Positions 35,103-47,042 of a stretch of DNA of 64,000 bases are shown piece by piece (within the stretch, counting starts at the first letter, position 1; each line of letters begins with the position of its first letter). The position numbers were made by a program, and so were the translations under genes. The notes under the pieces were generated by a model. It had not been told where the DNA came from, did not search any database, and saw only the letters and a program-made list of their open reading frames with translations. The stretch is taken from NCBI RefSeq assembly GCF_000512585.2, contig NC_089242.1, positions 2,542,001 to 2,606,000 of the forward strand. The letters run 5' to 3'. The DNA comes from Kwoniella bestiolae CBS 10118. Its lineage: Eukaryota > Basidiomycota > Tremellomycetes > Tremellales > Cryptococcaceae.

Positions 35103-36872
35103 ATGATTGCCTTACAGCCTATCCTACGATGCTCTCGAGCTATCAAACCCAACAGTGTATCCCGACAAGGAATACTTACCCTCTCCAGGGGGTTCGCTTC
35201 TTCTTTGAGAATGTCCGAGGAAGTAGGTATATTTCCTTCTCCTCAAGCAGACATCAATTCAGCAAGACCATGGGCTGATCTCACATGTATTCTCCAGCTC
35301 AGCAAAACACCGCTATACGACTTTCACGTGCAGAACAAAGCCAAGATGGTCCCATTCGCTGGATGGAGTATGCCCTTAAGCTACGGTGAAGTTGGTCAGA
35401 GTGAGTAGAGTCCGTCTCATTTGTACCAACCACCATCTGTCATTCCCTCCTTCATAGACAGCTTCTATCCCTCTCCTCAATACAACTCCACGCAGCATGA
35501 AGTTCTCACACTTACCCCTACGCTCCCATAGTCACCGCGCACAAGCACGTCCGCTCCTCCGCAGGTCTATTCGACGTCTCCCACATGCTCCAACACACTT
35601 TCACTGGCCCAGGCTCCCAAGAATTCCTCCTATCCCTCTGTCCCTCCTCTCTCGACAAGCTCAAGCCGTTCAGCTCGACCTTGAGCGTACTGCTGAATGA
35701 AGAAGGGGGTATAATAGACGATACAATCATCACTAAGCATTCCGACGACTCGTTCTACGTAGTTACCAATGCGGGCAGGGCAAAGGAAGCCAAAGAGTGG
35801 ATTAACAAGAAACTTAGCGAGTGGAAAGGAGGGGAGGTCAAGTGGGATACATTGGAGGGATGGGGGTTGGTAGCTTTACAGGGTCCCAAGTCGTCGGATG
35901 TGCTTAAGCAGATTTTCCTCAAGGATGGAGGGTTCGATTTGGATGGGGTGAAATTTGGACAAAGTGCGTTTGTAGAGCTTGATGGGGTGAAGTGTCATGT
36001 TGCGAGGGGTGGATATACCGGTGAAGATGGGTTTGAGGTGAGTGCAAGGGGTTCCAAAGCTTCGAAATGTCTTGGCCAGAGATCGTACCTTGGTAGCAGA
36101 TATGAGACAAACGTAGAATAGCTAATGCTGATATCGTTGTTCTCCTGTCTGACAGATCTCAATCCCACCTGCTCATGCCGTTGGTCTCACATCCAAAATA
36201 ACCAACCACCCCGATGTCCAGCTGATCGGACTTGGCGCAAGAGATTCCCTAAGATTGGAAGCCGGTATGTGTCTCTACGGCCACGATCTGGACGAATCCG
36301 TCAGTCCCGTCGAAGCAGGTTTGAGCTGGGTCATAGGTGAGTATTCCCCCCTCCCTTTCTGTTTGTGTCACCGTCCGTCGGCTTCCTTATTGATATCATG
36401 CAATTCATGGTTTTCAGGCAAAGACAGACGAGCAGAGGGATCTGAACCCTCTTTCCCTGGTAAATCACGTATCTTATCTGAATTATCCTCTGGACCATCA
36501 AGGAGGAGGGTAGGATTTGAAATCACCGGTTCGCCCGCTAGAGAGGGATGTAAGGTGTTTGATGCGACGGGTAGCACACAGCTTGGTGAGTAATTGCCTA
36601 CAGCCCGTTAACCGACACCAAATCACACGACGCTCTGTCTCGCAATTTCGTGCTAGGTGCTTGGTATGGGACTGACTGGAACTCTACAATGCGATATAGG
36701 TGTCATCACATCTGGTATTCCATCCCCCACGTTGGGCAAGAACATCGCAATGGGATATATAGCCAACGGATCGCAAAAGAAGGGAACATCGGTAATGGTT
36801 GAGGTGAGAAAGAAGTTGAGGGAGGCGGTCGTCACTCCCATGCCTTTCGTACCTACCAAGTACTTCAAGTAG
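35103..36872 (+). CDS. GCV1: aminomethyltransferase, glycine cleavage system T protein
   Basis: Exons joined by protein continuity. The T protein transfers the aminomethyl carbon from the lipoyl H protein to tetrahydrofolate, releasing ammonia, in the mitochondrial matrix. The N-terminus [15 protein letters not shown]...[13 protein letters not shown] is a transit peptide. The domain follows: [98 protein letters not shown] and finally [19 protein letters not shown]. These are the standard folate-pocket and fold motifs. Introns lie after MSEE, after VGQ, after DGFE, after SWVIG and after STQLG. The 3' end is only about 190 bases from the convergent SDR gene. Confidence 0.93.
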
Positions 36873-37065
36873 GTTCAAGTTCAGGGGTCGAAGAGATAGT
36901 ATGGATGAACACTGGTTGTACGATGAGACAGAGTGAATCGCCTGAGATGAAGGAGGATTGGATCGTAAGGAGTTTTTGGGTATTTAACATGCATTCTGCT
37001 GAACCAAACCTGATACCTGCCTCATCTGATCGTGATTGTATAAGGTCACGGAAGGTGTGTTACAT

Positions 37066-38712
37066 TTACTTTGACTGAGTGGTACTTGTACATCCCGGAC
37101 TAATCTTCTCAACCTCATCTATCATCTCCTTGAAGAATACCTCAACAGCCTTCATCCCTTTCCCAGAATACAGCCATGTATTCTCCGATGCTACCGGAAC
37201 ACAACTTGACCAGTACTATATGGTATATCCCATCTGATGTCAGCTATCTTCTTCCTGATATCAGTGCATCCCAAGCTCCCCTTTCGTCTTGAGCAAAAGA
37301 GAAGGGAAGGGAGCTATCCAAATTCAGACGTAATGCTGGTTGATCAGCCTCAACTCACATCTTGACTATCCCCCTTCCACGCTGATGCACTGGTCAGGTT
37401 CCTAGCTGCCATCCTGGCACTTCTGCTATTAACCATATACAAAAGGATGAAGTAGACGGTAGAAGGTGATAAGGTGAGCTTGAATTCTCTACCCAGGTTC
37501 GTCCGGGTTAGGCCGGGGTTGACGTTGAGTATTGTTAGATCGGGGAGATGGGGGATCAGAGCTCGAGTTAGCATTTGGAGAAGTAACTGGAATACATGTT
37601 GCCAAGGTAAACGTTAGCGGAGGTCAGACACGGACGCCGGATCCCGCTGATAGAAGTGGATCTGGATTTGTGCCGCGAGTAGAGTGATGGGTACATGGGG
37701 GGCAACAAAGCAATGAGAAGAGGGTAATTGATCGATCAACTTGCCTTTGATTCGAAGTATCTCGCAGGCTGGTGATACTTCCCCTCGTCATTATACGCCC
37801 CAACGATAGACTGGTGATTGTCCACGGACGTCTGGATCAGAGCGTGCGTCGCGAATATATGAGCATCCGACCCTGTGAATATGACTTTTGGTCCGTTGGA
37901 TCTCCGCAGCAGTGGCAGTAGGAGGAAAGTCATCAGGAGCGGTGCAAGGACGTTGGTCTGAAAGCTGGAAACATCGTGTGCAGAGGCACATCCGTCAATG
38001 TCAGTGTTGGTCTCAATTCATACTCTTGCGAAACGATCGAAAGATTGAATTCACTTACACCCTCTCGTACCCATCTATGGTCGATTTGTAAGGACCCTCA
38101 TCGAAGTTCGGATTCATCCTGCCAATCGATATTACCCATTTCATCGCTCAGTAATTATACACCATACAACCGACACGTACGGTACGATTGCCGAAAACTC
38201 ACCCAGCATTGTTAATTAGCAGATCAACCCTATCATAATCCCTTTTGATATTTTCGACGCATTCCTTCAAGCTTGTAAAATCTTGTAGATCACAATGAAT
38301 CACTTTCCCCTCCAAACCTTTGTAGGATGCTTTGATCTGCTGCAACACCTTCTCACCAGCTTCGACGGATCGGACAGCCAAGATCATCTGACTGGGGGAG
38401 GCCGCTGCGAGCTGTTTGGTAGCTTCGAGACCTATACCTACAGTGTAAAAATACATTATGCCATGTAAGCGGGACGGGTCTGATTTGGTATAACAACATG
38501 GTATGATTAGACGGTTAGAGGTCGATGTGCATCTACACCCTCACGTAGCTGAGCATGAGGAAGTTGGTTATATACAACGGTCTGGACGATGAGGACAGCT
38601 CACCAGAAGTTGCACCAGTGATGACGACCACCTTACCTCTCAGATAATCTCCCTGGGGAGCAGGTGGATAAGGCGTCCACAGCTCTCGGTATATCGACCA
38701 AGGTAGGCTCAT
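37066..38712 (-). CDS. short-chain dehydrogenase/reductase, paralog 1
   Basis: Multi-exon. NAD(P)-dependent Rossmann enzyme of the retinol-dehydrogenase-like group. The N-terminus MSLPWSIYRELWTPYPPAPQ leads to the cofactor loop GKVVVITGATSG joined across an intron to IGLEATKQLAAASP (TGxxxGIG). Next come DLLINNAG, a MNPNFDEGPY exon, FQTNVLAPLLMTFLLLPLLR, a serine-type GPKVIFTGSDAH strand and the YxxxK pair in ARYFESK. The C-terminus LTILNVNPGLTRTNLGREF is followed by a hydrophobic stretch and ends ISPGCTSTTQSK. The next minus-strand gene (39338-40709) is a close paralog with the same intron positions, so this is a tandem duplication. A TATA box lies about 145 bases upstream. Substrate unknown. 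Confidence 0.88.
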
Positions 38713-39337
38713 GTCGAGTGGGGTGAGTTATGTTTATGTGTTAAGAATGTCTAAATGGGGGAGTCACGATCTTTGGTTAAAAAAATTGTCTGTGGTGAGG
38801 GATGCTCGCACGTCCAAAAGGAATGAACAATCAGTCCCTGCTTTGTCATTCATCCTTATATATACTCGTTGGACAATTTCACACTGCTTGTATGCTATAC
38901 ACAGTATGCTGCCAGCTGATAAGTATAAGCTTCACGACGATGCCCTACGGCCTCATTCTTCGGTGATGCGCCGACCGTGTACCGTGGCCGAGGGGTTCGC
39001 GGTTTGATTTCCGAGATACTGAGATAATATGAATTATCATTGATTTCTCATGCATATAAGCATTCTGATGTCCTCAGGCTGGAGTGTAGTAGATTCCCAT
39101 ACCGGCTATCATCCGCTCCAACCTTCCGATCCAACCAAGATCGCCCTTTGTTCAGAACAACACGGGTATCGCCATGTTATTCCTACGAGTAACTTATCAA
39201 GAATGTACAGATCACAGACTTCAGAATCTCTCAGCTACTGGTGACTCCCGTTGAACCGATCATTCTACTGCCAGTACTGTGATGTACATGCGATATGTCT
39301 CGACACCTTCCTTTCCCTCTGACCCGATACAGTGTGG
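38713..39337. other. spacer between tandem SDR genes
   Basis: Promoter of paralog 1 and 3' region of paralog 2. A stretch near 38988-39010 vaguely resembles a tRNA D-arm but has no matching T-arm. No gene supported. Confidence 0.4.
38856..38864 (-). promoter_or_regulatory. TATA box of SDR paralog 1
   Basis: TATATATAA on the minus strand, about 145-150 bases before the start codon at 38712. Confidence 0.5.
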
Positions 39338-40709
39338 TTATAATTCGGTGGTACATTCCGGACTGATCTTCTCCAATTCCTTCAGCATCTCATCGTAGAA
39401 CAATTGGGTCGCTCTAATGCCTTTACCAGAGTACAGATAAGTGTTCTCGGACGCTGCAGGAACGCCCTCGGACCAATACTACGTTACATCCCAAACAAAG
39501 TAGATATCAGCATCTCACAATGCAAAGGAAGAGAGCCAAGGTAAACTCACATCTTGGCTTCCTCCCTGCCATGCTGCAGTGGTAGTCAGACACCTTGCGG
39601 CCTTTCCTGCAGATCTGGCGAAGAGCAAAAACCAGATAATTCCGCCTATTGCCCGAGGTGAGAACCCAATATTGAATTCCCTTCCTAGGTTGGTCATGGC
39701 CAGGCCGGGGTTGGTGTTGATTATAGTGATGGTGGGGAGACGTTTGATCAATGTTCGAGAGAGCATTTGCAGGAGTTGCTGTGGGTGTATACAAATATCA
39801 GATACCAATCAACAAGCCATAGTGACATGAAGAACATGTGCATCACGATCGACACACAGGTATAGGGAGAAACACCCACTTTAGACTCGTAATACCTTGT
39901 TGGATTACGATATTTACTCTCATCATTATAAGCATTGATTATCCCTTGACCAATTGCAATGGCACCTTCGATAAGATCAGAGGGAGCAATGTGATGTACG
40001 TCCGAGCCGGTGAAGATCACTTTGGGTTCCGATGATTGCTTGAGCAAAGGTAAGAGCAGGGCGGTAGTGAGGAATGTGGACAGTACGTTGGTTTGGAACC
40101 TGAAAGCACGACCTCCATTAGCTCCATACTTGACTTCATCAGACATGATCTTGATTGGGTAAGGTGACTCACGTCCTCTCGTACCCATCCTTCGTCACCA
40201 CATATGGACCTTCATCGAAATTGGGATTGATCCTAGAATTGATTACATTAGTCATCGATCGCACGGTATATACCAAAGGTATTGGGTACTCACCCAGCAT
40301 TGTTGATGAGTAAATCAATCCTTCCAAACTCTTTAACAGCCGCTGAGAAATCTTTGACACTTTGCAATTCGGTTAAATCAAGATACATGACTTTGCCTTG
40401 TACCTTTGGATTAAGTTTACGAATCTCGTTCAACAGCTTCTCCCCCGCATCAGTCGATCTGACAGCGAGGATGAGTTGCTCAGGAGACGCTTTGGCGAAT
40501 TCCTTGGTAGCTTCCAGACCAATGCCTAGGCCGGATGGTATGTGTCTCAGTATGGTATGTATAATACCTGGAGAGCGAGGAGAAGACTCACCTGAAGTAG
40601 CACCTGTGATGACTACGATTTTACCTTTGAGGTAATCCCCTTTGGGAGCGGGAGGAAGGGGAGTCCACTGTCCGCGGTAGAATGACCAGGGGTAAGGTCC
40701 ACCGAACAT
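39338..40709 (-). CDS. short-chain dehydrogenase/reductase, paralog 2
   Basis: Multi-exon. Same enzyme family and architecture as the gene at 37066-38712. It starts MFGGPYPWSFYRGQWTPLPP; the cofactor motif GKIVVITGATSG|IGLEATKEFAKASP is split by an intron at the same codon as in paralog 1. Also visible: DLLINNAG, FQTNVLSTFLTTALLLPLLK, PKVIFTGSDVHHIAPS and the catalytic YxxxK in TRYYESK, then IINTNPGLAMTNLGREFNIG. The C-terminus YLYSGKGIRATQLFYDEMLK ends SPECTTEL, close to paralog 1. The two copies differ across the substrate loop after ESK and in the first 20 residues, so they may have different substrates. Confidence 0.88.
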
Positions 40710-40840
40710 CTTGATTTTTCTATGCGTTTAGTAGAGTGAGGAGTAATCAGATGAGTGGATATGTATGTGAGGTATCTAGTATCTTATATGATCTGAAGAG
40801 ATTGGGGACAAGAGAGCTTAGAAACGCAAGATCAACCCGC

Positions 40841-40848
40841 TTTATATA
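40841..40848 (-). promoter_or_regulatory. TATA box of SDR paralog 2
   Basis: TATATAAA on the minus strand, about 135 bases before the start codon at 40709; same spacing class as paralog 1. Confidence 0.5.
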
Positions 40849-41786
40849 CCTTTGAACACCAGATTCAACCTCGGCGAGGGTCTGTATTGGTGCACAACAT
40901 AGTCGTATCCTCCACATTTGATGGTATGCTTATCAACGAGTGGAGACTCGGTGCGGAGATCCATCGACTCTACTCATCTTTGATTCTTGGCACACACCCG
41001 TCATACATCTCACAACGAATCTTGTCAAAGTGTGTGAAAGGACCGCCATCCCCGAGCTTGCCAAGAGATTGCAATCCCGTATCAATCAATCTATTTCGAG
41101 CTTGACCTCCACCTTCCAATTCACCCTTTCCAGTACTGTTTTGACCGACCCGAAGACTTGGCTTGTTGCCATACGTACGCACTGCCTGGACATGTGATGG
41201 ACGACCCCTCGACCAGATACTGCCTTGCCTTGCCGAGATGGAGGTGAATGATAGCATAGCATTGATTGCGACGTCGCGTGTTCTTGACCCCGCCATACGA
41301 TGTCCGGTGAATCCTGACCGGCCAGTCTAGTGCCACAAACCAAATACCGTAAATCTCCCATATCTCCCCAGACCACGTGACTTGGACCCCCCCATCCCAA
41401 GATTTTGGCCCTGCGCGACGTATTTCAGAAATATTTCAATCATCTTTCTGGCCTTTTCTTCTTCTTCTACCTATGGGCCCGGCTCGATCCTCTCTCCTGA
41501 GAGGCTCTCAGCAACATTCGACTGAATGGAAGCGTCCCCCCTCATCCTTCTCTTAGGAGATGGGAGGAGAATGGTTGACGTATATTTCCTGTCGACGGGT
41601 AGTTTCTTACGGCTTTCCCCTCGAGAGATTCCTTCTCTCCCTTTTCCTCACTGGTTCCTCTTTTCACGAAGGGTTGAGCCGGCTGGGGAGGGAGAGAAAG
41701 TGGACAACCGTTATTTCATATCCTTGCTTAAATGGTCGTTGATCTTTGAAGATTTGGGAGAAACCAACGGATTGACATCTATTATA

Positions 41787-41804
41787 ATATATATATATAT
41801 ATAT
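41787..41804 (+). repeat. (AT)9 microsatellite
   Basis: Perfect AT dinucleotide run in the intergenic region. Confidence 0.9.
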
Positions 41805-42072
41805 GGTTTGTAGTTGTTGATTTATGCAATTATGTCGAGGATGGACATCTTGGAGTGTGACTGAGTTCATGTGGGTCATCTTCAGCTGTAGCTGACGGGT
41901 CTCCTTGGTATGCAACGTGTGTCCTCTCGTGTATCAACCAATATATTGCTATGAGAGAAGTTGCATCCAAATTTGTTGACTGACCGGTAAATGACGCTTA
42001 AACGGTTCAGTCCATATTTCCCTCTGTTCAGTCGTTCAGACATCTACCATCTCCAGACATAGCAAAAATGAA

Positions 42073-43014
42073 ATGACCTCCCGCATTCCCCAATCTCTCC
42101 GACCCATCCTCCCACCCCATGTCCCCATCGCGCCCCCTGCTCGCTCAAGTATCGCTCGTCCAGCAGGAGTACCGTTCTATCGAGATCCGGGGCATGCGAT
42201 CCCCACCAAATGGGCATTGTACCGACCACTCCTTCGTCTTACCTCCCACTCCCCAGACCTAGCATCGACAAGAAGGGAGATCAAGGTCAGATGGAGAGAG
42301 ACCAAGGGTCTGCTATCTATACCAAGGGTTAAAGCATTCTTGGAAGAATTTCATGATTTGTTGGATCACCTTCGGTCTGATACTGTACAATGCAGAGAGG
42401 AAGTTAGGATACTGGAAGAAAAGTTACGAGAGAAACATCAGAAGATAGATCATGACCTCGTCCTCGCCCAGGAAACGAGAGCTCTAATAGAGCAAGAGAA
42501 GAAATCCATCAAACCCAAAATGACAGGTTCGTTCCATCGTCCAACACTGTTCAACCCCCCTTTACCTCGTCTCAAACCCCAGCCTACATCCATCGGAGCG
42601 ATGATCCATAATCGTCTTAGAGCGAGGGAAAGGAGGATAGAGCGACGCAGGACTTATGCGGGGTGGTTGACAGATATGAAGCTCGAAGTGGGATTTTGGA
42701 AATCTATTCAATCGTCTAATACTACTAGCTCCGGCGCAGATGGACTTGTAGGCGTATCGAACGGAGTAAGGCGGGATGACGAGGATGATTGGAGTAAGAG
42801 CAAGGATCCGAGGTCGCCTGGAGGGTGGGATGCGATCATCAAGAATGAGTTGAGAGATATGGACGAGAGGTTTCAGAGGGAGAATAGGAGGGCGGAGATG
42901 GTTTTTGATGGGGGGTTGTTAGATAGGATTGGGAGGGCTAGGGAGAAGAAGGAGAGGTGGTGGATGGGTTTGAAAGAGCGAGAGAAGGCTGAGAAGGAGA
43001 GGAAGGAAGCATGA
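42073..43014 (+). CDS. LYR-motif (Complex1_LYR-like) protein
   Basis: Single exon, 313 residues. An ATG two codons upstream (42068) is closed by a TGA at once, so 42073 is chosen. Residues about 40-115 contain PTKWALYRPLLRLTSHSPDL and RETKGLLSIPRVKAFLEEFH, i.e. an LYR tripeptide followed by a Leu/Arg-rich helix and a downstream Phe. This is the signature of the mitochondrial LYR family, which binds acyl carrier protein and helps assemble Fe-S and respiratory or ribosomal complexes. The Arg-rich N-terminus MTSRIPQSLRPILPPHV could be a transit peptide. The rest is helical and highly charged (LREKHQKIDHDLVLAQETRA; RERRIERRRTYAGWLTDMKL), with no further domain. Which LYR subgroup is unclear. Confidence 0.7.
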   Translation: MTSRIPQSLRPILPPHVPIAPPARSSIARPAGVPFYRDPGHAIPTKWALYRPLLRLTSHSPDLASTRREIKVRWRETKGLLSIPRVKAFLEEFHDLLDHLRSDTVQCREEVRILEEKLREKHQKIDHDLVLAQETRALIEQEKKSIKPKMTGSFHRPTLFNPPLPRLKPQPTSIGAMIHNRLRARERRIERRRTYAGWLTDMKLEVGFWKSIQSSNTTSSGADGLVGVSNGVRRDDEDDWSKSKDPRSPGGWDAIIKNELRDMDERFQRENRRAEMVFDGGLLDRIGRAREKKERWWMGLKEREKAEKERKEA

Positions 43015-43215
43015 AAAGATGTGGCTGGCCAAACGTAGCTGGATATCTATCTCTTGGTCGGATTATCATAGATCTCACGTCTTGTGATTCTGTGCTCATG
43101 GGTCTGTCGGGACAGGCAGACAAGCATGAGATACACGACTTCAGTATGATCATCATTAAAATGCTGGATTGTCAAGATACATTCGATACAAAATACAACA
43201 TTCGAATAACTCCGC

Positions 43216-44650
43216 TCATCCCAAATCAGCAGCCAAAGCCGCTCCAACAGCTCGCAAAACCTCGATCGAAGGTTCCTCTTCGCCCTCTTCTTCTTCCTCG
43301 TCCTCTTGATAATCACCTTCAAGGGTAACATCGTCCTCCTCGTCCTGTTCCTCCTCCTCTTCGGCATCCAGATCATCCTCTACATCATCCTCGTCATCCG
43401 AAGCATAATCACCCAGCGCCATCAACCCCTTCCCATCGATCTTAGCTTTCTTTGGACTTTGCCCTTCACCCTCGCGTGCATCCACGATATCGATCTTCCT
43501 CTTCCCCCAACCTGAATCTCTCGTTCGGTCTTTCAGAGATATCAGCGGTTCAGAAAGAGGTACTACCATATATTCACCTTTCTCCACCCCCTCATTCCAT
43601 CTGGTTTTTTCCATGATTTCGATAACTGGGAATTCGACCCAGGCTGTACCGCCCAGCGCTTCGGCAACAGACTTTGATGGATTTAGGGGTGGATAGAAGA
43701 GTTTCTGGCCTTTCGTATGTCCTGGAGCGGGGCGAGAGGGAGTTGATTGGAAGGGGAGAAGGTAGACTACTTTGGTTGAAGGTGATGGTGTGATGAGGGA
43801 TGATAGGGTTGCGAGGGGTTTGGACGTAGATGGAGAAGTAAATAGCAAGCGAGGATGGGTTAGTGTTTTGGGATCGGAAGATGTGGAGGAGGGGTCAAGG
43901 AGATGAGAGGGGACGTTGAGGTGGATGGTGATTTGTAGTTGTTTCGTTCTGGAGTAGACAGATAGATCAGCGAATGAACATGGATAGAGTACCTATCCTG
44001 AGTGAAGATAGGATAAAGATGTATGTATTATATATACTTCACTGCACTTACTTCGGATTCCAACTCGACTGATTCGCTTTCTTCTTCTCCATACCCACCG
44101 GCATGAACTCAACTGAACAATTATGTCCCATCAATAACTCTCTCTTCAACAACTCTTTCCTACTATTCCTCTTCTTGAATTTATTCATATTCCTCTCCCG
44201 TTCGTTACGAGGAAATTTCGAAGTCGAAGGCTTCTTAGCAGCGTCCATCAACTCTTGAAACCCTACATTCTCACCCCATTCCGTCACTTTCCTTCGACCC
44301 TCTTCTAACCACTTGTAATCGTCTGACCAGGCACCTTGACCATATGCAGTGAGCGGTACGAAGCTCGTTGGATCTCTTACTCCCGAACATTTATCTGTGG
44401 ACTTGTGTTTCTTGGTACATGCTAACGAGCAGGATCGTTTGGAGCATCTCGGGCAGGTATATTTAGGTGTGGAGGATGAGCAGGCTGAACATTTCGTGGG
44501 ATCTATGGGAGGGGCTGAGGGTTTGGCTGTAGGTATGGGGATGGTTGAAATGGGTGTTGGGAGCTGATATCTGAGGTTGGATGGGCCGGCGGTGGAGGAG
44601 GAAGAAGAAGAGGGGATGAAGTTTGGTCGTGGGGGTAGTGGGTGGTTCAT
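43216..44650 (-). CDS. BCD1: box C/D snoRNA assembly protein BCD1 (ZNHIT6), HIT zinc finger
   Basis: Two exons. BCD1 is needed for accumulation of box C/D snoRNAs in the nucleolus. The HIT-type zinc finger reads CSACSSSTPKYTCPRCSKRS and CSLACTKKHKSTDKC, with the expected paired Cys and late His/Cys ligands at residues about 54-88. The following helical region DPTSFVPLTAYGQGAWSDDY and LLKRELLMGHNCSVEFMPVG is typical of the family. The joint WNPK|TKQLQITIHLNVPSHLL restores the frame across the intron. The C-terminus is strongly acidic (DEDDVEDDLDAEEEEEQDEE), and a basic SPKKAKI stretch could be a nuclear signal. The gene is convergent with the LYR gene over about 200 bases. Confidence 0.88.
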
Positions 44651-45220
44651 GATGTCCAGGCGATGAGATGCGCTGTTATCACTGAGTATGGCGGACGGTC
44701 CCAGGTAGTCTGCAAAGCCTGGACCTGATTGATTGGTGGGGTGTCGATGAGGTAGTGATGTGATGTGATGATACCTTAGATGACTGACGAAAATCTAGGT
44801 TGGGTCTGATCAATCTTAGCCGGTTCTCAACTTTTTCACAGGCTGGAGGTCGAAGCGGTGATGACCGCCACTGGCTCGTGTTCCTTGTTCCTGACACCAT
44901 CTGAATGGTAAGTCAAGTTGAATGACAAGTACCAGTATGGCTCGAGATTACAGCTCATTCCATATCATCTGCATGTCACGCATGATCACGATGAGCTCGA
45001 TGATCACGCCGTGATACCCCTCCTGCATCAGAATGAGATCTCACTATCCACCATCAACGACATATCGGTACCTAAGGTATCTTTCATCAAACACTGGGCG
45101 ATCTTGATCAAAGTCAAAAGCCGTACTTGCTGTCATCCCTTCACCGGCTAATCATGATCGTTCAGACCTCCCTGACAACCATCAAGCCATAATTAATATG
45201 CTCTCGGATCTCTGTAGTGT

Positions 45221-45234
45221 ACACACACACACAC
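45221..45234 (+). repeat. (AC)7 microsatellite
   Basis: Perfect AC dinucleotide run. Confidence 0.85.
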
Positions 45235-45608
45235 AACGCTGGGAGACCGTGCGGTGGATTCTCTCTGGAGATAGAGCCGAAGAATGCGGGATATCAGATC
45301 ACAGCAGAGGAACCTCCAACCCCAAATTTGATATGATGGTATCCAACCAATTGAACCACCCTTTCGGTAACTAATACACTAAAAAATGTTTCAGACCTCC
45401 TACCTTCCTTTGGACTATTATTGCTTGCCGCAATGATCTCTTCCTTGTTCCTGTTCTCGTTGTGCTGATGGAGTCAATCATGATATGATCATGTTCAACG
45501 GAGATGAATGCGAAAGCGGGGGTCCGAGCTTGAGCTTGAAGAGATCCTGATGGAATAGTCTGGTGACTGGTGCGTGAAAGTCATACACATGAGGGACAGG
45601 GCTTTAAG

Positions 45609-45618
45609 ATATATAAAT
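45609..45618 (+). promoter_or_regulatory. TATA box of the carbonic anhydrase gene
   Basis: ATATATAAAT, about 145 bases before the start codon at 45760. Confidence 0.5.
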
Positions 45619-45759
45619 CTCTCTAGAAAAGCTGCATTCCAACTCTTGTATTCCGATATTCTCAACCAGATTCACAGCGATATATACAACAAACATTTGA
45701 TGTCGATATCACTGCACATACGGCAAATTCAGTAAATCCAATAAGAACAAAGTAGTGAG

Positions 45760-47042
45760 ATGACAATGTCAGGTCAATCCAGTCTTGCCTACCCAGAGAT
45801 GGTGAGTATGACCTTTCCCTCTTTATACCCTCGTATGGACAGTGTGTTTGGTGCTAATGATCTACTCTGAATCCCAGAGGGAGCTTTTCGAGAGGAACGA
45901 TCAGTGGGCAGACGGCGTCCGCAAACGTGATCCAGGTGTGAGTTTGAATATTGAAAATGAAGACCCCAAGACATGCGTGAGGTTTCTGATTTGTTGAGCA
46001 AAACCACAGTTCTTTCCAAAACATTATCCCGGTCAAAGACCTGAGATCCTCTGGATCGGATGTGAGTGGAGCTTATTTCTGTTACGTGTATGCGTGATAA
46101 GGCCTGTTGGGGAGTTTAACTGATCTGTGTATCGTTCACTCGGAACGACAGGCTCGGACGCTCGTGTACCCGAGACTACTATTATGGGCTGTCAACCTGG
46201 TGATATCTTCGTTCACCGTAATATTGCCAAGTAAGCTTCCTTCCCTTCTACTGCGCCTGTCTGAACACAAAGACCTGGATAATAATCTATCGCTTGTTTG
46301 TGCAGCCTCTACTCCCCTCAAGACGACTCCCTAAACGCAGTCATGATGATCGCTCTACAAAACTTCAAGGTCAAACACATTGTAGTTACTGTAAGTGCCA
46401 CTAACCTCATTCATCCTTCTACGTTTACTTCCATTCTTGCTATTGTCTATCAAATAGAATGACAAGTTGATCATCCATTGTTCTTTTACCGTAGGGCCAC
46501 ACCAATTGTGTCGGATGTATAACCGCCTTGAACGTTTCCTTGCTCCCCACGTCGAAAGCAATCTCACCTTTACAGCGATACATCGAACCGCTAGCTACGC
46601 TCTCCAGAACGTTGTTCGTGGATAAGCGACCGCCAAGTTTGGATTTGTTGGTCGAGGAGAACGTGCTGCAGCAGGTTAAGAATCTGGCGGAATGTGATGT
46701 TGTCAAGAATGTAAGTCTGCTTCCATCTCGTGAATTGTTTTCGCGAAGACCGATTTGATCGATGTCTACTTGACTTGTAGGACTGGAAAAGAAGAGGTAC
46801 GGATGGTGTGAGGGTTCATGGATGGGTGTATCACCTCGAGGATGTGAGTTGGTTTTCGGCTTCTCTCAACAACCTCCAATGCCTTCCTTTGCTCCTCATC
46901 GGCTTCTTTTCCGAACTCTCCATCATCCATTTTTTTGTTGCTGATCATGCCATCTACTCAGGGCACCATCCGAGATCTCAACTGTTCGATCGGTCCTCCT
47001 GGACATATCCCAGGTCAAAGGAATGTGAACAGCTACTTCTGA
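45760..47042 (+). CDS. beta-carbonic anhydrase
   Basis: Many short exons joined by protein continuity. Zinc enzyme interconverting CO2 and bicarbonate; in Tremellales such enzymes supply bicarbonate and take part in CO2 sensing. Landmarks: ELFERNDQWADGVRKRDPGF, PGQRPEILWIGCSDARVPE (zinc Cys plus the Asp-Arg dyad), GCQPGDIFVHRNIAN, ALQNFKVKHIVVTGHTNC (zinc His and Cys), VRVHGWVYHLEDGTIRDLN. The usual GHTxCGG loop reads GHTNCVGC, with Val for the first Gly, and CSDSR is CSDAR. The C-terminus ends GQRNVNSYF. The start is a second-choice call: ATG ACA ATG gives two in-frame ATGs; the first is used. A TATA box sits about 145 bases upstream. Confidence 0.9.

Larger units (their letters stand above)
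40710..42072. other. intergenic region
   Basis: Divergent promoter region of SDR paralog 2 and the LYR-motif gene. It contains a TATATAAA box for the SDR gene (40841-40848, minus), a CACGTG E-box at about 41374, and an (AT)9 run at 41787-41804. ORFs at 40887-41400 and 41526-41813 show no family resemblance. Confidence 0.4.
44651..45759. other. intergenic region (divergent BCD1 / carbonic anhydrase)
   Basis: Contains an (AC)7 run at 45221-45234 and a TATA-like ATATATAAAT at about 45609, some 150 bases before the carbonic anhydrase ATG. No ORF of weight. Confidence 0.4.

Noticed and set aside
38970..39010. tRNA-like stretch (GTGGCCGAGGGGTTCGCGG)
   Set aside because: Resembles a D-arm of a Ser/Leu tRNA but no anticodon arm, T-arm or acceptor pairing could be built around it.
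41086..41400. 104-codon minus-strand frame
   Set aside because: Overlaps other frames without codon support; no conserved motif.
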